64,000 nt of DNA from RI-153 sp963752935 (GTDB taxonomy: Bacteria > Chloroflexota > Anaerolineae > Caldilineales > Caldilineaceae), in assembly GCA_963752935.1 (NCBI GenBank), contig CAVWAL010000022.1:25104-89103 (forward strand). The letters run 5' to 3'. This document shows, piece after piece, positions 18,046-27,382 of the stretch. Each line of letters opens with the position of its first letter. The stretch's first letter is position 1. The notes under the pieces are model-generated. The model ran no database searches, was not told the origin of the DNA, and saw only the letters and a program-made list of their open reading frames with translations. A program made the translations under genes and the position numbers.

Positions 18046-19332
18046 ATGCGATTCCTCACACGCTTGATGGTAGCCAGTCTATTCTTGCTCTTTTTCGCCG
18101 GCGGCTGCGCGCCCAGTGATGAAACCAATGTCATCGGCTATCTGCTCGAACGTCAAATGGGGGGGCCTTTCGATCAGGGCGTCGGCGAGGAACCTGCTAC
18201 GCTCACCGGCCAGGTGGCGTACCTGGGCGAACCGGTGGCAGGCGTCTCCGTCGTCGTGGCCCGGCGCACCGGCGTCCCTTACAGTGCTGTGACCGACGCC
18301 CAAGGGCGCTACCGCATCGAGGGTATTCCGCCGGGGCAGTATGTTCCCGCCGCCGTTGGCCCCGGTTTCGACGAGACCGCGCTCAGTGGAATTGGGGGCG
18401 TGCCGTGGCTGCTCACCCTCGACGCCGGCGAAACCGAAGAAGCGCCGCCCATCGACCTGATCCGGCACGTCCCCGCACCTTTGCCGTCGCCGCTGCCCGC
18501 CGCCGTTGATCTGCAAATCGGTCCGTCGCACGTCATCACGGCGCCCTTCCCCTCTGGGGCCATCGCCACCGGCCAGCCGTTTACGTTCACGCGTGCCGGC
18601 GTCGTCGTCGACATGCTGCGTCTGTATCGTCCACTCGACGCCGCTGCCGATCTGCCCCTGATTTTTGCCTCGTATCCGGGCACAGTGCAGGGCTGGGAGC
18701 CGGTAAGCGTCGCCTTTGCCTACGCCGGTTACAACGTCGTGGCGATTTCTCCCATCGCGGCACGAGGGCTCGACGTCGATGCCCACACGCAGGATGCACG
18801 CGTCGCCCTGGCCCTGGCCCGCGGCGGATACCTGGGCGTGGATCTCTCCACTGCGCCCACCGTGGCCGTAGGGGGCAGCTTTAGCAGTGCGATTCTGCAC
18901 CGGCTCCTGCGCGATGAAGGCGATAGCTTTCGCGCCTGGATCACAGCCGGCGGCATCACCAGTGCCTTTCGCGGGGCCGCCGAATTCTACGCAGGCACCA
19001 TCACCCTGCCCGAGCAGTATCGACTCGTCATCCCGGCGCTAGGCGCGGCCAACATCTATCCACTTGGATTTCTGCGCTACTCGCCGGTCTATACCGCCGC
19101 CTATCTGCCACCGACGCTCATCATCCATACCGACGCGGATACCATCATTCCAATTGAACAGGCGTATGAACTGGAAGCCGCCCTGCGGACGGCAGGCGTA
19201 CCGGTGGACGTATTCTATTACGAAGACGTGAGCCACTATCTGCAAATCGGCGCAGATCTCACCGACGCCGGGCAAGAGATGTACTATTTGATTTTGCGTT
19301 TTGTTGAGAAATACACAAAGGATGAATCATGA
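18046..19332 (+). CDS. Lipoprotein with carboxypeptidase-regulatory-like and alpha/beta-hydrolase domains
   Basis: A 428-residue exported lipoprotein. It has a signal peptide with lipobox FAGGC (Cys near residue 22), a CarboxypepD_reg-like beta-sandwich (TLTGQVAYLGEPVAGVSVVV...TDAQGRYRIEGIPPG, residues ~50-105), then an alpha/beta hydrolase domain resembling dienelactone hydrolase or prolyl oligopeptidase. Candidate triad: Ser in VGGSFSSAIL (about 285), Asp in HTDADT (about 365) and His in DVSHYLQ (about 402). It is likely a cell-surface esterase or peptidase. Its stop overlaps the ATG of ygfZ (ATGA), so the two are translationally coupled. Confidence 0.82.
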   Translation: MRFLTRLMVASLFLLFFAGGCAPSDETNVIGYLLERQMGGPFDQGVGEEPATLTGQVAYLGEPVAGVSVVVARRTGVPYSAVTDAQGRYRIEGIPPGQYVPAAVGPGFDETALSGIGGVPWLLTLDAGETEEAPPIDLIRHVPAPLPSPLPAAVDLQIGPSHVITAPFPSGAIATGQPFTFTRAGVVVDMLRLYRPLDAAADLPLIFASYPGTVQGWEPVSVAFAYAGYNVVAISPIAARGLDVDAHTQDARVALALARGGYLGVDLSTAPTVAVGGSFSSAILHRLLRDEGDSFRAWITAGGITSAFRGAAEFYAGTITLPEQYRLVIPALGAANIYPLGFLRYSPVYTAAYLPPTLIIHTDADTIIPIEQAYELEAALRTAGVPVDVFYYEDVSHYLQIGADLTDAGQEMYYLILRFVEKYTKDES

Positions 19333-20297
19333 CTTTCGCCCAAACCACAATCGATGACCGCGCCTATGCCGCCCTCATCCGCGGCGCTGGGATATTGGAA
19401 CGCCCGCAACATGGCCTCTTGCAGTTGACTGACGCCGATCGCGCCGACTTCGTCCACCGCATGACCACGAACAACATCAACGCATTAGCACCTGGCCAAT
19501 CTGCGGTGACGGTGTTGACCAGCCCGGTGGCGCGCATTCTGTATGTCTTTACCGTTCTCAACCGCGGCGACGATCTGTGGTTGCTCCCGGCCGGCGAGGA
19601 TGGCGCACAGTTGGCACGCCATCTGCGCGGCCAGATCTTCTTCATGGACAAGGTCAAAGTGACTGACCTTAGCGAATCGCATCGTCGTCTGCGTCTGATG
19701 GGGCCGGCTGCCGCCGACTTATTGGTGCAGGTCGGCTTGCCCGTGCCTGCCGCCGAAGCCTTCGCCGGCCAGGACGACGTCACCGTTCTGCATCAAGCAG
19801 CCTTCGATGTGCCCGGTTACGAGATCCTTGCCCCAACGCAGGCCTTCTCTGCACTGCAAGAGCGACTGCGCACTGCCGGGGCTGTTGACGTGGATGCAGA
19901 TACATACAACGTCCTTCGCATCGAATTGGGGCGGCCGTCCGTGGGCAACGAACTTGTCGAGGCCTATAATCCGCTCGAAGCCGGGCTGGCCTGGACGTGC
20001 TCTGACAACAAAGGCTGCTACACCGGGCAGGAGATCATCGCCCGCCAGATTACCTACGACAAGGTCACCAAGACCCTCGTCGGTCTGCGCAGCGATCAGC
20101 CGCTCGCCGTCGGCGCCAATCTCAACGCGGACGGGCGCAGCGTGGGCGAAGTCACCAGCAGCGCATACAGCCCTGCACTTGATGCACCCATCGCCCTGGC
20201 CGTAGTCAAGCGGCCATACAACAAGCCAGATACCATGCTCGAAGCAGATGGACAGCGTGCCGTCGTGGCGGAAATTGGGGATCAGGGCCGAGTATGA
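19329..20297 (+). CDS. ygfZ: YgfZ/GcvT-family folate-binding protein
   Basis: A 322-residue GcvT-like protein. The diagnostic YgfZ motif KGCYTGQE lies near residue 227, including the conserved Cys. YgfZ proteins bind folate and assist assembly or repair of certain Fe-S enzymes, among them the tRNA thiomethylase MiaB and lipoate synthase in E. coli. The N-terminus (GAGILERPQHGLLQLTDADRADFVHRMTTN) matches the family. It overlaps both neighbours by 4 bases (ATGA), placing it in a tight three-gene operon ending with a lipoate/octanoate transferase. The pairing with a lipoyl-pathway gene agrees with YgfZ's known link to lipoylation enzymes. Confidence 0.9.
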   Translation: MTFAQTTIDDRAYAALIRGAGILERPQHGLLQLTDADRADFVHRMTTNNINALAPGQSAVTVLTSPVARILYVFTVLNRGDDLWLLPAGEDGAQLARHLRGQIFFMDKVKVTDLSESHRRLRLMGPAAADLLVQVGLPVPAAEAFAGQDDVTVLHQAAFDVPGYEILAPTQAFSALQERLRTAGAVDVDADTYNVLRIELGRPSVGNELVEAYNPLEAGLAWTCSDNKGCYTGQEIIARQITYDKVTKTLVGLRSDQPLAVGANLNADGRSVGEVTSSAYSPALDAPIALAVVKRPYNKPDTMLEADGQRAVVAEIGDQGRV

Positions 20298-21142
20298 CAC
20301 CTGACGCTTTCCCTCGCGCTCGCTGGCGACTGATCATTGAAGACGCACCGCGCAGCGGCGCCGCCAATATGGCGGTGGACGAAGCCATCGCCATCGCCTG
20401 TGCCGCCGGAGATGTACTGCCCACGCTGCGCTTCTATCGCTGGTCGCCGCCGGCAGTGAGTCTGGGGCGTCATCAGAAGGTGGCAGATATCGACGTGGAT
20501 CGTGTCCACGCCCTGGGCTACGATCTCGTGCGCCGCACCACCGGCGGACGCGCCATTCTGCACACCGACGAACTGACCTATTCTGCGGCGGCGTCCGGCG
20601 ATGAGCCACGCATGGCGGGCGGGGTGATGGATGCCTACTTGCGTCTGAGCAATGGCCTGTTGAGTGGTCTGCAGTCGATTGGGCTGATGGCCGAGAAGGC
20701 AGGGGGGGATGTTCGTGCGGGCAGAGACGTTTCGGCGGCCTGTTTCGAAGTGCCGAGCGCTTACGAGATCACGGCGCACGGGCGCAAACTGATGGGCAGC
20801 GCGCAGAGTCGCCGTCAAGGGTACGTCCTTCAACATGGCAGCCTGCCCCTGGTGGGTGATATTGCCCGATTGGTGGATGTGCTGGCACTGCCTGCACAGG
20901 AGGCTGCATCCTTGCGCGCTCAGTTGAGCAGCCGCGCCCTTACCCTGGCCGACGCCCTGGGCATCCCCCAAGAGTCGCCTTTACTCGACTTCGCCCACCT
21001 CGCCGCCGCCATGTCCACCGGACTGGCCCAAACGCTCAACCTGGAACTCATTCCCGGTGCGTTGACACCGTCTGAGATCCAATGCAGCGCCAGACTCATC
21101 CGTGAGCAGTACGCCAACCCCGCATGGACACAACACCGGTAA
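20294..21142 (+). CDS. lipM: Octanoyltransferase LipM / lipoate-protein ligase family
   Basis: A 282-residue protein of the LplA/LipB/BirA fold. The key segment ACFEVPSAYEI places a cysteine at residue 150, the same position as the nucleophilic Cys150 of Bacillus LipM, and is followed by GRKLMGSAQSRR and QHGSLPL. RRTTGGRAILH near residue 80 is the usual substrate-binding loop. It should move octanoate from acyl-ACP to a lipoyl domain such as GcvH or an E2. The E2 gene at 50515 in this window is a possible final acceptor. It is coupled to ygfZ by an ATGA overlap. Confidence 0.88.
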   Translation: MTPDAFPRARWRLIIEDAPRSGAANMAVDEAIAIACAAGDVLPTLRFYRWSPPAVSLGRHQKVADIDVDRVHALGYDLVRRTTGGRAILHTDELTYSAAASGDEPRMAGGVMDAYLRLSNGLLSGLQSIGLMAEKAGGDVRAGRDVSAACFEVPSAYEITAHGRKLMGSAQSRRQGYVLQHGSLPLVGDIARLVDVLALPAQEAASLRAQLSSRALTLADALGIPQESPLLDFAHLAAAMSTGLAQTLNLELIPGALTPSEIQCSARLIREQYANPAWTQHR

Positions 21143-21147
21143 AGAAT

Positions 21148-21253
21148 GTGTTGCGTGTTACGCCTTGTAGGGATGGCGCGTGGTCTGCGTCACTTGCAAC
21201 AAATCTGTTGCAGGTGAAAGACCAGTGTTCCCAACCCACGTAACACGCAACAC
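21148..21253. repeat. Nested palindrome upstream of the DUF503 gene
   Basis: Outer perfect 15-bp arms lie at 21148-21162 and 21239-21253. Inside, TGGTCT (21181) pairs with AGACCA (about 21219), and CACTTGCAAC (21191-21200) pairs with GTTGCAGGTG (21207-21216) at 9 of 10 positions. The structure ends 10 bases before the DUF503 ATG and would sequester the region where a ribosome site is expected; I see no Shine-Dalgarno sequence there. Confidence 0.7.
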
Positions 21254-21263
21254 GCAAACCAAA

Positions 21264-21551
<288 letters not shown>

Positions 21552-21574
21552 GCGGCGTATTCCCCGGATGCAGG

Positions 21575-21619
21575 GATCAAAAAAGCCTCGAACGACCATC
21601 GTTCGAGGCTTTTTTGATC
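21575..21619. terminator. Bidirectional intrinsic terminator
   Basis: A perfect 21-bp stem (21575-21595 with 21599-21619, 3-base loop) has GC-rich core GCCTCGAACGA flanked by A6 and T6 runs. This suits termination on both strands, between the convergent DUF503 and lgt genes. Confidence 0.93.
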
Positions 21620-21632
21620 GATTGATCCTGAA

Positions 21633-22589
21633 TCAGCGGCGACCGGCCGCCCTGGCCGGTTTGCGTGTCGCCGGAGAGGGGGCAGGGTGGACGCTCAACT
21701 TGTGTAGCGTTTCTTCAGGATGCTCCTCTGCCGACCACCCTACGTGCCGCCAGATCAGCAGCGCCGTCGCCAGCACAACAGAGATAATGGCGATCCACTG
21801 AGCGGTGGCCAGCGCACCCATCGTCCAGGCGTCGGGGCGGAACATCTCAACCCAGAATCGTCCCATCGGATAGGCGATGAGGTAGAGCAGCGCGCCGTCG
21901 CCCCGGCGCAGCTTATGGCCGTAGTTCCGAATCAACAAAAAGAGCACGCCAAACAAGACGAGGTTCCACAGCGCTTCGTAGAAAAAGGTCGGGTGAAAGC
22001 CGTGGTTTGCATACCAGGCCACCGTTTCAGGCGTCAGATTGCCGCTGCCGCAGTAGCCAATGCCCGCCGGCAAATTAGGCGGTGGCTGACATGGAAATTG
22101 TGGGTTAATGTGAAAGGCCCACGGTACATCTGTGGCGGGGCCATAGAGTTCCTGATTGACGAAGTTGCCCATACGACCCACTGCCTGCGCGATCAAGACG
22201 TTTGGTCCAATATAGTCCAGGTAGTTGAGTACGCTTAATTTGTTGACATAGGTGTAAACCAGAATCGCCAGGATACCGCCCACGAGACCGCCGTAGATGC
22301 CCAGTCCCCGAAACCCGCCGTTCCAGAAGTTAAAGATATCGCCGGGGTTTTCACGGTAATAGGCCCACCCCGGCGCATCTGCCGGTGAACTGAAGACGTG
22401 ATAGAGACGCGCCCCAATAATACCGGCAATCAATGTCCATGCCAGCAAATTCCACACGTGGTCGGGGTTTTCGCCGGCGCGTTCGGCATAGCGCGCCCCA
22501 AACCAGGCCGCGATAACCGATCCACCCACAATAAAGACGCCGTACCATTGAAGGGCAAACGGACCAAATTCAAAAATGACAGGATTCAT
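21633..22589 (-). CDS. lgt: Prolipoprotein diacylglyceryl transferase
   Basis: A 318-residue polytopic membrane enzyme that moves diacylglycerol from phosphatidylglycerol to the lipobox Cys of prelipoproteins. The Lgt signature QAVGRMGNFVNQELYG is at about residue 135, with GGLVGGI before it and HPTFFYEALWN, then PMGRFWVEMFRPD near residue 250. The N-terminus has the usual GPFALQWYGVFI. The C-terminal tail of ~45 polar residues is longer than in E. coli. It is consistent with the several lipobox proteins encoded in the window. Confidence 0.95.
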   Translation of the reverse strand: MNPVIFEFGPFALQWYGVFIVGGSVIAAWFGARYAERAGENPDHVWNLLAWTLIAGIIGARLYHVFSSPADAPGWAYYRENPGDIFNFWNGGFRGLGIYGGLVGGILAILVYTYVNKLSVLNYLDYIGPNVLIAQAVGRMGNFVNQELYGPATDVPWAFHINPQFPCQPPPNLPAGIGYCGSGNLTPETVAWYANHGFHPTFFYEALWNLVLFGVLFLLIRNYGHKLRRGDGALLYLIAYPMGRFWVEMFRPDAWTMGALATAQWIAIISVVLATALLIWRHVGWSAEEHPEETLHKLSVHPAPSPATRKPARAAGRR

Positions 22590-22688
22590 AAAAGTGCTTC
22601 TCCCCCTGATCTGGATAAATGCGCCTGATCTGGATAAATGTTCTTTGCGCTAGTATAGCGGCACCGATCGCAATTCGCCAACGTTTCT

Positions 22689-23642
22689 TTACTCCCTATT
22701 CAACACTGCGCCTTCTTCGAGCCAGAGTTCCAGTGTGCGGCCCACACGTTGAAGGGCCTCCGCGCTGACTCTATCGGCGGTATCGGCCAGGGTTGCGCGG
22801 TGTCGATACACTGGATCTGTGACTTCGGCAAATGGAATCCCCGCCCGTTCAAACGGATTGGGCGGAACATCCTCTACCGGGGACGGGGCGTCCATCGTCC
22901 ATTGCGTATAGCCTAGTGCATTGGCAACCTGCCACAGGGCATCGATTAAAGCGCGGTCCCCTGTTTGCGGACGCACAATCGTCTGATCCATATCGCCGAC
23001 GCCGTTGACCGAAACGGCGAACTCCGGCTGAGCACAGCGCGGCAACGAGTCGATCTGATCGACAAAATACCGACCGCCCATATTGGCATCCCAACCGGGG
23101 ATTCCGCCATTGTTGCCTGCGTCCAGGAAAACCAGACAGACTTCGTGTCCTCCCTGATTGACTTCCAGCGTGCGCGCCAGTTCCAACAGCACCGCCACAC
23201 CTGAGGCATTGTCATTGGCGCCCAGCATGGGTTCGCTGCGCCGCGCGGCGACAGAGTCCTGGTCTGCATAGAGGCGGCTATCGTAGTTGGCGGTCAGCAT
23301 GACGGTGGGGCCCGTGCCGCGCACGGCCAGGATGTTGCGGGCGGGGATTTCGGCTTCGGTCACCTGGAACGGCTGAATGTACACCGACCATCCCAGTTGA
23401 CCTAACTCTTCGATCAACCAGTCTCCCGTGGCTTCATTCCCCGGCGATCCCGTAAAGCGCGGGCCGTAGCCGATCTGCTGGTTCAGATGCATCATGGCCT
23501 GTTGGCCCGAGAAGGTGGGGTTGGCTGTTGCCGGGTCAACCAGTCCGTAGCCCAGGTAAGCAAAAAAGCCGATAGCTGCCAATAAGGCAGCGATCAGCGA
23601 GATTTCGATTGAGTATGCACGGATTGGCTGCAAAAACGTCAC
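22689..23642 (-). CDS. M28-family (glutaminyl cyclase-like) protein with substituted zinc ligands
   Basis: A 317-residue protein with one N-terminal membrane anchor (residues ~13-33) and an extracellular M28/glutaminyl-cyclase-like domain. Expected metal and catalytic positions are mostly altered: HYDS is NYDS (Asn119), the EE pair after FLD is GNN (FLDAGNNGG, about 174-178), and the later Asp is Asn213 (VSVNGVGD). Asp144 (GANDNASG) and His281 (YRHRATLADTAD) remain. It is therefore probably not a normal zinc peptidase. GTG start. It lies 20 bases downstream of der on the same strand, so likely in its operon. Confidence 0.75.
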   Translation of the reverse strand: MTFLQPIRAYSIEISLIAALLAAIGFFAYLGYGLVDPATANPTFSGQQAMMHLNQQIGYGPRFTGSPGNEATGDWLIEELGQLGWSVYIQPFQVTEAEIPARNILAVRGTGPTVMLTANYDSRLYADQDSVAARRSEPMLGANDNASGVAVLLELARTLEVNQGGHEVCLVFLDAGNNGGIPGWDANMGGRYFVDQIDSLPRCAQPEFAVSVNGVGDMDQTIVRPQTGDRALIDALWQVANALGYTQWTMDAPSPVEDVPPNPFERAGIPFAEVTDPVYRHRATLADTADRVSAEALQRVGRTLELWLEEGAVLNRE

Positions 23643-23662
23643 GGCGCCGCCCTCGGCAAAGT

Positions 23663-25045
23663 CTACTCGTCTTTCCTATTGCGTCGCCGCATAAAGATGC
23701 GGATCGGCGTGCCCAAGAAAGGATAGTATTCACGAATCTGATTTTCCAGATAGCGCACATAGCTGAAATGCGCCAGATCGGGATCATTGACAAACAAGAT
23801 GAAGGTCGGCGGGGCGGTATCTGCCTGTGTTGCATAGTAGATACGCAAACGGCGACCCGTGTGGCTGGCAGGCGGTGTGCGATCATAGGCCTCTTGGATC
23901 AGCCGGTTCAACTCGCTGGTGGGGATGCGATGCTTGCGCTCGGTGGCCACGGCTAGCGCCGTGGGCAGTACCGTATGGATGCGCTGTTTGGTCAGGGCGC
24001 TGATAAAGATCACCGGCACATAATCAAGGAACTTGAGTTCCTGACGTACCTGACGCGTATACTCCACCATCGTGTTGCTGTCTTTCTCGACCGTATCCCA
24101 CTTGTTGACAATGACAACGACGCTCGTCTGCTTTTCGAGCACGTAGCCTGCCACATGTGCATCCTGGGCGGTGACGCCGTCAGCGCCGTCAATCAGCAGC
24201 AGCGCAACGTCGGCGCGGTCGATTCCTTGCATGCTGCGTAAGACGCTGTACTTCTCGATGCCCGGCTCCACTTTGCCACGGCGACGGATACCGGCCGTGT
24301 CAATCAACCGGATCTTCTGTCCTTCGTAGATCAACTCTGTATCAATAAAGTCGCGCGTCGTCCCTGGCACGTTGCTGACGATGGCGCGCTCCTGGCCCAG
24401 GAGGCCGTTGAGCAGGCTGCTCTTGCCCACATTCGGGCGGCCGACGATGGAGATGCTGACGCGTTCATCCTCGTCTTCATCGACCGGATATTCGGGCAAC
24501 ACTTTGACCAACTCGTCGAGTAGATCGCCCACACCGTCGCCATGATAGGCGCTAATCGGCACAGGTTCGCTAAGTCCCAGCAGCCAAAACTCGGCGGCGT
24601 TAAGCTGCCGCTCCTTGCTTTCCGCTTTATTGACGGCCACAAAGATCGGCTTTGTGCTCAGGCGCAGCGATTCCGCAAGCTCTTGATCCGCCGCGGTGAC
24701 CCCATCTTTGCCGTCGACTACCAGGATAATGGCGTCCGACTCTTCCATCGCCAGTTTCACTTGATTCTGAATCTCGGCGATGAAGAGGAGCGAATCTTGG
24801 GCCAGAGGAGAGGCCCCTGGGATCTGCGTTCGATACTCAGCCGTCGATTGTGCTTCAAGGCCGCCGGTATCGATCACAATGAAGCCAACGCCATTCCAGT
24901 CGCTTTCACCGTAAATTCGATCGCGCGTCGTGCCGGGCAGATCTTCCACGATCGCGATCCGTGTTCCGGTGAGACGATTAAACAATGTTGACTTTCCTAC
25001 ATTAGGCCGCCCAACCAGGGCAACCACAGGCTTACGCATACTCAT
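23663..25045 (-). CDS. der: Ribosome-assembly GTPase Der (EngA)
   Basis: A 460-residue protein with two tandem G domains and a C-terminal KH-like domain. It has P-loop 1 GRPNVGKSTLFN at about residue 12 and P-loop 2 GRPNVGKSSLLN at about 202, NKAES and NKWDT as G4 motifs, DTGG and DTAG as G3. Der acts in 50S subunit maturation. An insert of about 25 residues (SPLAQDSLLFIAEIQ region) lies after the first G3 motif. The C-terminal FILFVNDPDLAHFSYVRYLENQIRE is typical. It is the third gene of the cdaA-cdaR-der block. Confidence 0.96.
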   Translation of the reverse strand: MSMRKPVVALVGRPNVGKSTLFNRLTGTRIAIVEDLPGTTRDRIYGESDWNGVGFIVIDTGGLEAQSTAEYRTQIPGASPLAQDSLLFIAEIQNQVKLAMEESDAIILVVDGKDGVTAADQELAESLRLSTKPIFVAVNKAESKERQLNAAEFWLLGLSEPVPISAYHGDGVGDLLDELVKVLPEYPVDEDEDERVSISIVGRPNVGKSSLLNGLLGQERAIVSNVPGTTRDFIDTELIYEGQKIRLIDTAGIRRRGKVEPGIEKYSVLRSMQGIDRADVALLLIDGADGVTAQDAHVAGYVLEKQTSVVVIVNKWDTVEKDSNTMVEYTRQVRQELKFLDYVPVIFISALTKQRIHTVLPTALAVATERKHRIPTSELNRLIQEAYDRTPPASHTGRRLRIYYATQADTAPPTFILFVNDPDLAHFSYVRYLENQIREYYPFLGTPIRIFMRRRNRKDE

Positions 25046-25065
25046 AGTTGGTCTCTTTTACCCTG

Positions 25066-25100
25066 CAATAAAAAAGCGGCGCCGCTAGTGCTACCGCTTT
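25066..25100 (-). terminator. Intrinsic terminator after the cdaR gene
   Basis: On the minus strand a GC-rich stem around AGCGG...CCGCT is followed directly by TTTTTTA. It lies about 100 bases past the cdaR stop and 20 bases before der, so der may also have its own promoter. Confidence 0.65.
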
Positions 25101-25195
25101 CATCTGTCTAGCTTCTTCAATTAATTGTACCGCGTCGACCTGTGTGGCACCTAATTGTCATGAACCCCATACAGATCGAGCGCTGCCCATCGGCT

Positions 25196-26551
25196 TCACA
25201 CCGGCAGGTGCTGCGGCCACCTAAAGCCTTCGGGCGTCGTCGTCGGCGACGGTGTCGGCACAGGGATCGTGCCCCCGGGGGGTGATGGTGTTCCTGCATT
25301 GGTGCCTGTCGGCTCTGGCGTCACCAGCGCTTCTATGGTGACTTCCACGGCCTGTGGAATCACCCCCTCAACGTTGATGCCCTCCGGCGCAACAATCGTG
25401 GGGACAACCACATGGCTGCCCGGTAACAGCCCCGAAAGATCGAGCGTGACGCGCACATCATCAGAATTGATGGCGTCGAGTCGCGGCAGTGGTCCGCTGA
25501 CGATCACGTCGATGCGGGCCAGCGAAACGATGGCGCGCAAGGTGCTGTCCAGTCCTTGAATAATGGGTGGACGGCTCAATGGAATGCTGCTGACGATAGG
25601 CGAGATTGTCACCTCGGCCGTGACGCTGGCGTCGCCCAGCGTAGAAACGTTCGCCGGCAGGATCAAAGGCAAGCGTTCACGTACATCGCTTGTGGCATTT
25701 TCAATGTTGAGCACAGGGGTTTCGACAAAGCCGCCGACTTCAAGCAGCGCCTCGGGGCTGCCGCGCAGGATCACTGTACCCGGATCCGAAGAGATGCTGG
25801 TTAGCCGGTAGCCGGGCGCCGGTTGTCCTTCTACGGTGACAACGACAGCCACCTCTTTTCGCCCCGGTCTCTGTACGATCGGCACGACGATCAGAGCGTT
25901 TTGTGGTTCGATTGTCACCCGATCCACCGGCAGGTTTTGGGCGCTACGTGGGGATAAGGACTGCGTGCGCTCCACCTGACTTTTGGCACTGCGCAGGAAG
26001 ACTTCCGCTACGGCGCTGTTGACTTGTTCGACCTGCGTACGTGGACCGCTGACCGTCACGGTTTCCGGTTCGATCAGCGCCTCTTGCGCTTCATAGCTAA
26101 AGGCCGGGCTATCCATCACTTCAACCTGGATGGGAACCGTCTTCGTGATCAGTTCTTCGATCTGAACGCGGAGTTGGCGAGGCTGCTGATCAACCACGAT
26201 CACTTCGGTATCAACAGGATCAACGATGATCGGGACTTCATAGATTCCAGGTTGGCGACCGCTCAGATCGATGTACGCATTGAAGTCGTCGGGCGAGATG
26301 TTTTCCCAAGTGCTTTGTGGTGCGCGCAGTGTGAGGAAGACGTTGCGTTTGGTCAGATCCTGTAAGGTTTGCGTGCCATCGGCGAGACCGAGGACTTCAA
26401 CGGAGACCGGCTGATCAAACTCCTGGCGCACGAGTGGATTCTCTTGATCGATCGCAAAAAACCAGACGATCAGCGCCAGCAGCACCGACATGATCAAGGT
26501 GCTGAGGTTTTCACGCATACGGTTATTGAGTTTGAACACTGTGCTCTGCAT
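25196..26551 (-). CDS. cdaR: YbbR-domain protein, CdaR-like regulator of c-di-AMP synthesis
   Basis: A 451-residue protein with one N-terminal membrane segment (LIMSVLLALIVWFFAI, residues ~18-33) followed by about four YbbR-type beta repeats, then a Pro/Thr-rich tail. In Firmicutes CdaR (YbbR) binds the diadenylate cyclase CdaA outside the membrane and tunes it. Here it directly follows and overlaps the cdaA gene by 29 bases, which supports that role. An internal ATG (MRENLSTL) is an alternative start 11 codons in. Repeats end with the typical VEVTIE-like strands. Confidence 0.88.
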   Translation of the reverse strand: MQSTVFKLNNRMRENLSTLIMSVLLALIVWFFAIDQENPLVRQEFDQPVSVEVLGLADGTQTLQDLTKRNVFLTLRAPQSTWENISPDDFNAYIDLSGRQPGIYEVPIIVDPVDTEVIVVDQQPRQLRVQIEELITKTVPIQVEVMDSPAFSYEAQEALIEPETVTVSGPRTQVEQVNSAVAEVFLRSAKSQVERTQSLSPRSAQNLPVDRVTIEPQNALIVVPIVQRPGRKEVAVVVTVEGQPAPGYRLTSISSDPGTVILRGSPEALLEVGGFVETPVLNIENATSDVRERLPLILPANVSTLGDASVTAEVTISPIVSSIPLSRPPIIQGLDSTLRAIVSLARIDVIVSGPLPRLDAINSDDVRVTLDLSGLLPGSHVVVPTIVAPEGINVEGVIPQAVEVTIEALVTPEPTGTNAGTPSPPGGTIPVPTPSPTTTPEGFRWPQHLPV

Positions 26552-27371
26552 TCACTTCTTCCTGCTCACTACCGGCCTCCGGCGTCCGTGGATCGTAGAA
26601 TTCAGTTAGGATCCTGCGCAGTCGATTGTTGTCGAGCCGACGTGTGATGCGGCCATTACGTGCAATGGAGATAGCGCCCGTCTCTTCGGAGACTGCGACA
26701 GAAAGCGCATCGGATTGTTCTGTGATGCCAATCGCCGCCCGGTGACGGGTTCCCAGTTGTGGATCCAGGAGATCTCGATGGGTGAGCGGAAGGACGCAGG
26801 CAGCGGCGGCGATCCGTCCATCGCGTACGATCAGGGCGCCATCATGCAGCGCCGTCTTGGGGAAGAAGATGGTTGTGAGCAGTTCGGCGCTGACTTCCCC
26901 CTTAATGGGAACGCCACGATCGATGTACTCGCCCAACCCTGTCGTCCCCTCCAGAACGATCAGCGCGCCAAAGCGATTGTCTGCCAGTTGTTCACACGCT
27001 TTGACGATTTCGTTGATCATCTGTTGGGTATCTGCGCCCTCCACGCGTCGGTTAAGGAAAGGGGTTCCTCGGCCCACTCGTTCGAGGGCGCGACGCAGTT
27101 CCGGCTGAAAAATCACAGGGATCGCCACCAGCACCGCCCATGAACTACTACGCAGCAACCAGCTAAAGGCGGTTAACTCTACTGTGCGGCTGACAACGGC
27201 CACCACCAGGGCGATGACCAGAATCCCGCGCAGTAACTGAACGGCTTGTGTTCCCCGAAAGAGCCGAAGCAGGATATAGAAAAAGAGAGCGACAAGGCTC
27301 AGATCGATGATACTCTGCCAGTTCCACAACCGACCGAGGATCGGTAACAAGTCACTCATGTGCGACAGCAC
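26523..27371 (-). CDS. cdaA: Membrane diadenylate cyclase CdaA
   Basis: A 282-residue protein with three N-terminal membrane helices (residues ~20-100) and a DAC domain that makes c-di-AMP from two ATP. The DGA motif (LHDGALIV, about 190) and the RHR motif (GTRHRAAIG, about 220) are both intact, so it should be active. The nominal GTG start at 27371 is followed by an ATG four codons in (MSDLLPILG), which may be the true start. It heads the cdaA-cdaR-der block. c-di-AMP usually controls potassium uptake and cell-wall balance. Confidence 0.94.
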   Translation of the reverse strand: MLSHMSDLLPILGRLWNWQSIIDLSLVALFFYILLRLFRGTQAVQLLRGILVIALVVAVVSRTVELTAFSWLLRSSSWAVLVAIPVIFQPELRRALERVGRGTPFLNRRVEGADTQQMINEIVKACEQLADNRFGALIVLEGTTGLGEYIDRGVPIKGEVSAELLTTIFFPKTALHDGALIVRDGRIAAAACVLPLTHRDLLDPQLGTRHRAAIGITEQSDALSVAVSEETGAISIARNGRITRRLDNNRLRRILTEFYDPRTPEAGSEQEEVNAEHSVQTQ

Positions 27372-27382
27372 CAGTGGCAGAC

